Assembly: GCA_900554225.1 (NCBI GenBank)
Contig: USGH01000015.1
Span: forward strand, 1 to 22,330
DNA length: 22,330 bases
Direction: 5' to 3'
From: an uncultured Eubacteriales bacterium
Lineage (GTDB): Bacteria > Bacillota > Clostridia > Oscillospirales > CAG-272
Part shown: one piece after another, positions 8,121-13,979 of the stretch
Layout of the letters: the number at the start of each line of letters is the position of its first letter
Position numbering within the stretch: the first letter of the stretch is position 1
Translations under genes and position numbers: made by a program
Notes under the pieces: generated by a model
What the model saw: only the letters and a program-made list of their open reading frames with translations
Told to the model about the DNA's origin: nothing
Database searches by the model: none

Positions 8121-8162
8121 ATGAAGGCAACACGGATATACAGGAGGAATGACTATGGATAA
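8121..8162 (+). CDS. Candidate 13-codon leader peptide overlapping the oxidoreductase start
   Basis: The short frame encodes MKATRIYRRNDYG. Its ATG is preceded by a strong GGGGAGG site at seven-base spacing, as good as that of any gene in the window. The peptide contains tandem AGG-AGG arginine codons (8142-8147) that are themselves the ribosome binding site of the oxidoreductase. Its TAA (8160-8162) lies five bases beyond the oxidoreductase ATG at 8155. Translation of this frame would therefore control access to, or re-initiation at, the downstream start. It is too short for family support, so confidence is moderate at best. Confidence 0.35.
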   Translation: MKATRIYRRNDYG

Positions 8163-9099
8163 GGTAAAAGTCGGCGTATTCGGTGCCGGGCGCGGGATCA
8201 CGATGGTGAACGAGCTGATCCACGATCCCTGCGCGGAGCTGGTGGCGGTCTGTGACAAATATGTACCGCTGCTCGATCACTGCCGGGAGGTAGCGGAAGG
8301 CGCGGGGCTGAACCATGTAGCGTACTATGAGCGGTTCGACGACTTTATCGAGCACGATATGGACGCTGTGGTGCTTGCCAATTATGCGAATGAACACGTC
8401 CCGTTTGGGATCCGGCTCATGGAAAGCGGCCGGCACATCATGACGGAATGCCTGACCTGCTCGACGATGGCGGAGGCGGTACAGCTGATCGAATGTGTGG
8501 AGAGAACGGGCAAGGTTTATTCCTATGCGGAGAATTACTGCTATACTCCTGTGCGCTGGGAAATGCGGAATCGGTATCGGCGCGGCGACATTGGCGAGCT
8601 GATGTACGCAGAGGGCGAATATGTCCACGACTGCTCCCCCATCTGGCCGCAGATCACGTATGGCGAACGGAACCACTGGCGGAATCTGATGAGCTCCACG
8701 TTCTACTGCACGCACTCCATCGGACCGATCCTCTATATGACCGGACTCCGCCCCGTACAGGTATCCGCGTTTGAAACGCCGAATATGCCGTTCATGCGGA
8801 ATCTCGGCACCGGCTCCGGTACGCTTGGCATGGAGGTCATCACCCTTTCAAACGGCGCGTTTTTCAAGAGTCTTCACTTCGGCATGAAGCACACGCGCCA
8901 CTCCAATTACCAGCTCAACGGCGATCTCGGCGCACTACAGGATATGGGCGACGGACACATCGCGGTCTACACGGAGGAGCCGAACCAGAACGGACGCGGC
9001 AAGCATGAGGAATATGTTCCTGCACCGTGCCATGGCGGGAGAACAGCTCATTCCGAAGAATTTTTGGGGGGTGGGGGTGTTTCCGGTTTCTGTCTTTGA
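8155..9099 (+). CDS. Gfo/Idh/MocA-family oxidoreductase, C-terminally truncated (probable pseudogene)
   Basis: These are NAD(P)-dependent dehydrogenases or reductases of sugars, inositols and related compounds. The 314 visible residues start with the Rossmann nucleotide-binding segment VKVGVFGAGRG, continue through VVLANYANEH and TECLTC (in the place of the usual EKP motif), and enter the C-terminal alpha/beta domain (GELMYAEGEYVHDC, WRNLMSSTFYCTHSIGP). ATG 8155 is chosen over ATG 8149 because AGGAGG (8142-8147) is correctly spaced from it. Family members are usually about 380-420 residues. Here the match stops after HSEEF at about 9063, next to a G6-T-G5 tract, and the frame ends with an unrelated tail. 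Downstream, residual frames (VRRRWE near 9103-9120; LMLVPRTK ending in TGA at 9160-9162, just before the terminator) look like a remnant of the original C-terminus. This suggests an internal deletion plus frame damage. Confidence 0.85.
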   Translation: MDKVKVGVFGAGRGITMVNELIHDPCAELVAVCDKYVPLLDHCREVAEGAGLNHVAYYERFDDFIEHDMDAVVLANYANEHVPFGIRLMESGRHIMTECLTCSTMAEAVQLIECVERTGKVYSYAENYCYTPVRWEMRNRYRRGDIGELMYAEGEYVHDCSPIWPQITYGERNHWRNLMSSTFYCTHSIGPILYMTGLRPVQVSAFETPNMPFMRNLGTGSGTLGMEVITLSNGAFFKSLHFGMKHTRHSNYQLNGDLGALQDMGDGHIAVYTEEPNQNGRGKHEEYVPAPCHGGRTAHSEEFLGGGGVSGFCL

Positions 9100-9170
9100 C
9101 GAGGTCCGCAGAAGATGGGAATGCGGCGAACCGGGCTGATGCTCGTCCCACGCACCAAATGAAGCAGAAA

Positions 9171-9215
9171 AATCCGGCTTTCTACGGTTTTTACGCCGCG
9201 GACAGCCGGTTTTTT
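9171..9215. terminator. Bidirectional intrinsic terminator between the oxidoreductase and LP-A
   Basis: CCGGCT (9174-9179) pairs with AGCCGG (9204-9209). The plus side is followed by six T residues (9210-9215), and the other arm is preceded by a run of A, so it can stop transcription in both directions. It sits two bases before the stop codon of convergent LP-A. Confidence 0.7.
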
Positions 9216-9216
9216 G

Positions 9217-11496
9217 TTATGATTTGCCCTTTTCCGCCAAATACAGTTTCACCCGGTTGTCGATGCGCTCCGCTGCCTCCTCTGCTGTGCCATTGCCCGC
9301 GAGGTAGGCGGAGATTTCGTCTGCAAGGATGTCCGAGACCGCGTCCGGCACCATATTTTCACATAACGGCGCGCCGATGCTGTCGATATACAGTTCGATC
9401 CCGTCCCAATCCACATCCGTATGGCGTATCAATACACCGCTGGAACCGATCGTCTCCTCTATTTCTTTCGCATTACGTTTGTCATATGTAAATTCAGCGC
9501 AACCGTTGTCATACCGTGCCACGGAAAGATCGGTGTTGTCATCCACGAGCTTCCGGAACGCCGTATGTGTAATAGGAAAACCTCCGGTATACGACCTATT
9601 CTCATCCTGCGCAAGCATATATCGAACAAACTGCCACGCTTCTTCTTTCTGCATGGAAGAGTCGAAAATACTGTAGTGTATCATACCATCGTCCCACCAT
9701 ACACGCAGACTATCCTTGTCTGCCGGATACCCAATGCGCTCTGTATCTTCCTTGCCAAAATACATCCAGTCACCATACCAGTCCTCTATAGCGCTGTAGC
9801 TGTACACTTTGATAGCGATCTCACCATTCCGATATGGTGCATACTGGCTTGTCACACGGTCAAACGGGATCTCTGGCACGTTATCCGGCAGAGATTTCGC
9901 GTAGGTAAGCAGTCTCCGGAACGATGGTGTTTGAAAACCATCGTGCAGAAACGTCCGGTACGTGCCATCTTTGACAAGACTCCAGAACACACCACTTTGG
10001 GATGTTCCGGACGGATACTGGTCAAAAACATCCAGCATTTCATCCAACGACCACTGCGTCTTTTTCCCGATGTATTCCCTACTTGTCAGGAGTGTCAAAA
10101 ATCGGATCCTTGCCGGGATCGCCGCGAGCCTGCCGTCTACGGTGTAGAGCTTGCTGATACAGGCGAAAAGGTCCCCCTCGTCAAAGGTGGGATCCTGCTT
10201 CATCAGCACATACAGGTCGGTAAAAATCCCGCTCGTGAACAGCTCCAGGTACGGTCTGTCATCAAAGGAGTCCAAATATACATCCGGCGTACATAGCTTA
10301 TTCAGTATGTCGGAGCCGAGCTTGTACGCGCCGCCGTACGGATTTTCCGCGTTGTTATACTGATTGTAATCATGCACCGTCACCCGAACCTCGTTCTGTT
10401 CCCGGTTGAATCGCACGATTTCTGCCATGATATCCGCACTGATGCCACAGCCGACCACCTGCAGCACCGGAATATCGGAAAGCCGCACATCTCCAACACG
10501 TGGGAAAATACCGTACTCCAATGTGCTGGAACCGGTATCGCCGACATATCCAATGAGAAACCGTTCCTCGTCTATATAGACTACCTCCCGCACAACATCG
10601 GAAACATCGGAATTCAGAAAATCCATCAGAAGCGTTGCGGTATCTGTCTCCAGAGATATGCCGTAGATGCCAATCGCATTGTAACAATAGACATCGTAAC
10701 CATCTCCAAAGAAGTAACCGCTTGGCTCGATCCCCGCCGGCACCGCAAGCGCGTCTCCTACCGTCTGCTCCACACGGTTGATGGGACAAAGTCCCGTTCT
10801 CCATCGCTGGAGCCAAACCGTGCCATCCTGCGCGTTGGTCATTGCGGTGATCCCACCAGTATCATATCCCACACCACTGCTTAGCTCCTTTTGGAAAACG
10901 AGATTTCCCGCTGGATCACAGACCCATAAAGTTGAATCACCTGCAATATAGAAATACCCATCCGCATCCCGCGTCAGCCGCATACGGAATATGTCGTTCC
11001 GCTTCATGTCCAGAGAGGACAGCATTTCTGTTTCCTCCACAGTTCCATCCGTCCATACGTAAGACAGCGTCGCTGTAAGCTGTCCGTTTTCCTGATTACT
11101 AAAGTTTTTCGTTACAACTGCCGCGCCGTTTTCTACCGGCAGGAGAATCGTGCGCATATTCGCATTGAAAAAAGTGGAGATTCCTCTGCGTGTATCGGAC
11201 AATACCATCTGTTTCCACGGGTCTTCCCCGGTTTGCGGAATATAGTATAGAATTTCCGTCTCCGTCACAGCATCGTACCCGTTTTCATCCGTGGTGTATT
11301 CCTCCGTGTGGCACTGGAAACAATACGCACCGTCCACAATCCCGCGAAAACCGGCGACCATATACCCCTCCGGAAACAAGGCAGGCTCCATACGGTACAC
11401 GTTGGTCAGCACCTCATCCGTTTGCACAGGCTCCGTTTTTGTACACCCACCCAAGCAGCATAGCACCGCAAGCGTCGCGCAAATCCATTTCCGCAT
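9217..11496 (-). CDS. Large lipoprotein LP-A, extracellular solute-binding-like
   Basis: This 759-residue protein starts with a lipoprotein signal peptide: a short basic N-terminus, a hydrophobic core and lipobox LGGC with Cys18. The N-terminal half (about 30-335) is beta-rich. It has the shared motifs LTNVY, PEGY, DGAYCFQ, a blade-like unit GYFYIAGDSTLWVCDPAGNL, and FFGDGYDVYCYNAIGIYG followed by LLMDFLNSDV. The C-terminal half (about 341-759) resembles family-1 extracellular solute-binding proteins (IVRFNREQNEVRVTVHDYNQ, LYTVDGRLAAIPARI, SLDEMLDVFDQYPSG, DVDWDGIELYIDSIGAP, EISAYLAGNGTAEEAAERI). It is probably anchored on the outer face of the cell membrane and binds an unknown ligand. No permease gene lies nearby. 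The start is preceded by AGGAG, which is buried in the hairpin at 11506-11545. The last 92 nt are almost identical to those of LP-B. Confidence 0.85.
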   Translation of the reverse strand: MRKWICATLAVLCCLGGCTKTEPVQTDEVLTNVYRMEPALFPEGYMVAGFRGIVDGAYCFQCHTEEYTTDENGYDAVTETEILYYIPQTGEDPWKQMVLSDTRRGISTFFNANMRTILLPVENGAAVVTKNFSNQENGQLTATLSYVWTDGTVEETEMLSSLDMKRNDIFRMRLTRDADGYFYIAGDSTLWVCDPAGNLVFQKELSSGVGYDTGGITAMTNAQDGTVWLQRWRTGLCPINRVEQTVGDALAVPAGIEPSGYFFGDGYDVYCYNAIGIYGISLETDTATLLMDFLNSDVSDVVREVVYIDEERFLIGYVGDTGSSTLEYGIFPRVGDVRLSDIPVLQVVGCGISADIMAEIVRFNREQNEVRVTVHDYNQYNNAENPYGGAYKLGSDILNKLCTPDVYLDSFDDRPYLELFTSGIFTDLYVLMKQDPTFDEGDLFACISKLYTVDGRLAAIPARIRFLTLLTSREYIGKKTQWSLDEMLDVFDQYPSGTSQSGVFWSLVKDGTYRTFLHDGFQTPSFRRLLTYAKSLPDNVPEIPFDRVTSQYAPYRNGEIAIKVYSYSAIEDWYGDWMYFGKEDTERIGYPADKDSLRVWWDDGMIHYSIFDSSMQKEEAWQFVRYMLAQDENRSYTGGFPITHTAFRKLVDDNTDLSVARYDNGCAEFTYDKRNAKEIEETIGSSGVLIRHTDVDWDGIELYIDSIGAPLCENMVPDAVSDILADEISAYLAGNGTAEEAAERIDNRVKLYLAEKGKS
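9230..9321 (-). repeat. 92-nt 3'-end repeat, copy in LP-A
   Basis: This copy matches 11596-11687 with a single difference (position 9304 G versus 11670 A). Similarity breaks sharply at 9322, where LP-A continues TGCAAGG and LP-B continues CTCGATC. It encodes the C-terminal segment from EISAYLAGNG to LAEK. Confidence 0.9.
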
Positions 11497-11505
11497 AACA
11501 AAAAC

Positions 11506-11545
11506 TCCTGTCTGTGATGTATGATTTGTATCGTCACAGACAGGA
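11506..11545 (-). terminator. Hairpin between LP-B and LP-A that covers the LP-A ribosome binding site
   Basis: A perfect 12-bp stem (11506-11517 with 11534-11545) has a 16-nt loop. In the minus-strand transcript it is followed by five U residues, like an intrinsic terminator for LP-B. Four of the five bases of the LP-A AGGAG site (plus-strand 11505-11509) are in the 3' arm of the stem, so a transcript reading through from LP-B should also have this site blocked. Confidence 0.65.
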
Positions 11546-11570
11546 TACCATATTTTTTATGAAATTGCAA
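11542..11570 (-). promoter_or_regulatory. Candidate promoter of LP-A
   Basis: On the minus strand TTGCAA (11570-11565) and TATCCT (11547-11542) are 17 bp apart. The hexamer and the TGG before the -10 recur in the LP-C promoter. Transcription would begin near 11535, after most of the hairpin's 5' arm, so transcripts from here would leave the LP-A ribosome binding site free. Confidence 0.4.
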
Positions 11571-11588
11571 GAGAAACCTTCCGGAAAT

Positions 11589-13910
11589 TCAGTGTTTTTC
11601 CGCCAAATACAGTTTCACCCGGTTGTCGATGCGCTCCGCTGCCTCCTCTGCTGTGCCATTGCCCGCGAGATAGGCGGAGATTTCGTCCTCGATCAGCGAC
11701 GTAACCTCGGCGGGAAGATACGTGCCTGTCACCGGGGCTCCCACGCGGTCGAGATATGCCTCCGCTTCGTCCCAGTCCACGTCGCTGCCCCCAATCTTTT
11801 CTCCGCGGACCGTGCCGTCGGAGGCGCGCAGATCGCTGCTTTTGCCGTAGGAATAGCTGCCGTTATAATACGCGACCACGGCGGTGTTCTGCAGCTTGTC
11901 CGCAAGATCGCGGAAGGCGGTGTGCGTCAGAGGAATGTTCATGCGCCAGATGTCGTCGGGATCCGGCTCGTATTTGGTGATGTATTTGAGAAACGTCCAC
12001 GCGGCGTCCTTTTTCGCCGAGGATTCCATGATGGAGTAGAGGTTGACGAGCGTCGAGAACTGCTCCCCAGCCTTGCCCGGGTAGCCGATGCACACCGTAT
12101 CGTCGTGGAAATACACGCGCTCTAAAAGAAAATCGAGCATCGTATTGTAGCCGTTTGTCGCCGCGACCGCCGTGCCGTTCTGATATTACTCATAAATATT
12201 GGCGTTCCGGTCATACACGTACGCGGGAGATTCCGGCTGGAGGGTATCGAGAAAACGGAGATACCGCAGGAAGGTTTTCCCGGCAAAGCGCGACTTGTCC
12301 CCGTCGATGTAGGTCGCGTAGCCCTGGGAACCCATGAGCTTCCACGACACGTTGTCCTGCCCCAGATCCTTCATGAGGGACACACCTTCCGGCAGGCGGT
12401 CGTTTACATCCAGCATTTCTTCAATCGTCCAGTCTTTGCGCTTGCCGACGTATTCCCGATTCGCGATCAGGGTCACGAACCGGATATTGGACGGAAGCGC
12501 TGCGAGCTTGCCGTCGATGGTAAAGAAGTTTTTCACACAGCCGAAGAGCTCTCTCTCGTCGTAGTCCGGATCCGCTTTCATCAGCACCATAAGATCCGTG
12601 CAAAGTCCCGCGTCGAGTATGGCGACGTATCCGATGTCCTCCATGGTGCCGGTCACGAGATCCGGATGGTATATGCCGGTCACGAGATCCATCCCAAGCC
12701 TGTCCGCGCCGCCGTTTGGATTCTCCATGCTGTCAAACCGGCTGTAATCGTTCAGCGTAACGCGTATTTTCTCCACAGCGTATTCCTGATTGAAGCGGAC
12801 GATGGCGGCAACCAGATCCCGCGAAACGGATATGCCAGCGACGTCGAGCACCGTCATGTCGGCAAGATCCACGTCGGCGGACTTTTCGTAAATGCCGTAG
12901 ACGTTTTCCGCCGTCACCTCGTCCGTGTAGCCGATGAGAAAGTGCGTTTCATCAATGTAGGCGAGATCGCAAATGGTGCTGGGAATGTTGGAATTGAGAA
13001 AGCTTAATAGAAAATCCGGGGATTCCGTCTCCGCGGAATAGCCGTACACACCGACTTCATTGTAATAGTAGAGATCGTATCCGTCCCCAAAGAAAAAGCC
13101 GTTCGCGTGTGCCGACGCCGGAATCTCCACCGCATTGCCTATCTCTCCATGCACCCGATCGATGAGATACAGTGTCATGGACTCCGTGGTGTAATCCATC
13201 CAGGAGGCATACACCGTATCGTCCGGCGCGAGCACCAGATCGTAGTAGTATTCTTCCGTTTCTATCTTTGTCTCCGGCGTGAGATCGGGCGCTATGATCC
13301 ACAGATCCGCCTCCCCGCGCAGATACAGCCGTCCGGTGCTGTCACAGACCGCCGTCAGATTCGTGAGATCCCTCTCGCGCATGTCCGTCTCGGTCGTCAC
13401 ATCGTCAATGCAACGGGTCGTGCCGCCGTATTCCTCCATCGTAATGGATATGGTGGTATCGCTCCCTGTCCATACGCGCGCGATGGTGATACAGCCGCCC
13501 GGGTATGCCAGCACCTTTGTGAACCGGTCGTCAAAACTCATGTACCCGCCATCCACGGTCTTTTCCCACACGACCTTTTCCGACGCCTCTTCCGCATGGA
13601 TCGTGCCATCCGCGTCGATTGGCAGCATATAGAGAATGTCCTTTGTTACCGCGCGAAAATCCGGTGTACCCTCTTCGCCTGTCACATCCTCATACCAGCA
13701 CTGGAACGCGTACGCGCCGTCGATGCTCCCGAGATAGTTCTTGATCTCGCAATGCTCCGGCGGCGTGATCGGAGTGCCGGTATACACATTCGTGAGAATG
13801 GACGGCGTTTCCACAAGCTCTGTCGGATCCGCTTTGCCGCAGCCGGAGAGGAGGATCCCCATCGCAAGGATACCACCAAGCCACACAAGCCGTTTTTTCG
13901 AGTAGGTCAT
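11589..13910 (-). pseudogene. Large lipoprotein LP-B, interrupted by one in-frame stop
   Basis: The gene reads as 773 codons of the same family, except for a TAA at 12188-12186 (codon 575). Upstream are 574 codons. They include signal peptide and lipobox LSGC, the motifs SILTNVY, DGAYAFQCWYED, FFGDGYDLYYYNEVGVYGY and FLNSNIP, and the start of the solute-binding-like half from about residue 350 (IVRFNQEYAVEKIRVTLNDY). Downstream the same frame continues with YQNGTAV and VCIGYPGKAGE to the normal end LAEKH. Intact LP-C has MYAEYQSGK where LP-B has NIYE-stop-YQNGT, so the stop replaces a Glu codon, which a single G-to-T change would explain. No ribosome binding site is visible before the internal ATG at 12140. 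The start at 13910 is preceded by GGGGGAG. It is either a recent pseudogene, a sequence error, or a shorter product that keeps only part of the binding domain. Confidence 0.85.
11596..11687 (-). repeat. 92-nt 3'-end repeat, copy in LP-B
   Basis: This is the partner of 9230-9321, with 91 of 92 positions identical. The flanking coding sequence of the two genes is clearly diverged, which fits recent gene conversion rather than a recent whole-gene duplication. Confidence 0.9.
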
Positions 13911-13930
13911 TTGCTCCCCCTATACACGAC

Positions 13931-13965
13931 ATGGCATATCCCCATTTTTCACAGGAATATGCCAT
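13931..13965. promoter_or_regulatory. Inverted repeat between LP-C and LP-B
   Basis: ATGGCATAT (13931-13939) and ATATGCCAT (13957-13965) form a perfect 9-bp inverted repeat with 17 bp between. It lies in the 69-bp gap before LP-B. No T-run follows on the minus strand, so an operator or a leader hairpin is more likely than a terminator. No convincing LP-B promoter is visible; LP-B is probably co-transcribed with LP-C. Confidence 0.4.
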
Positions 13966-13979
13966 ATTCTTTGTATCGA

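Noticed and set aside
9066..9079. G-tract considered as a functional G-quadruplex
   Set aside because: Only two G runs are close together; four are needed for an intramolecular quadruplex. It is better explained as a deletion junction or a sequencing-prone tract.
12186..12188. Recoding of the LP-B stop codon (readthrough, selenocysteine or pyrrolysine)
   Set aside because: The codon is TAA, which is not used for selenocysteine (TGA) or pyrrolysine (TAG). The paralogue has an ordinary Glu here, so a nonsense mutation is simpler.
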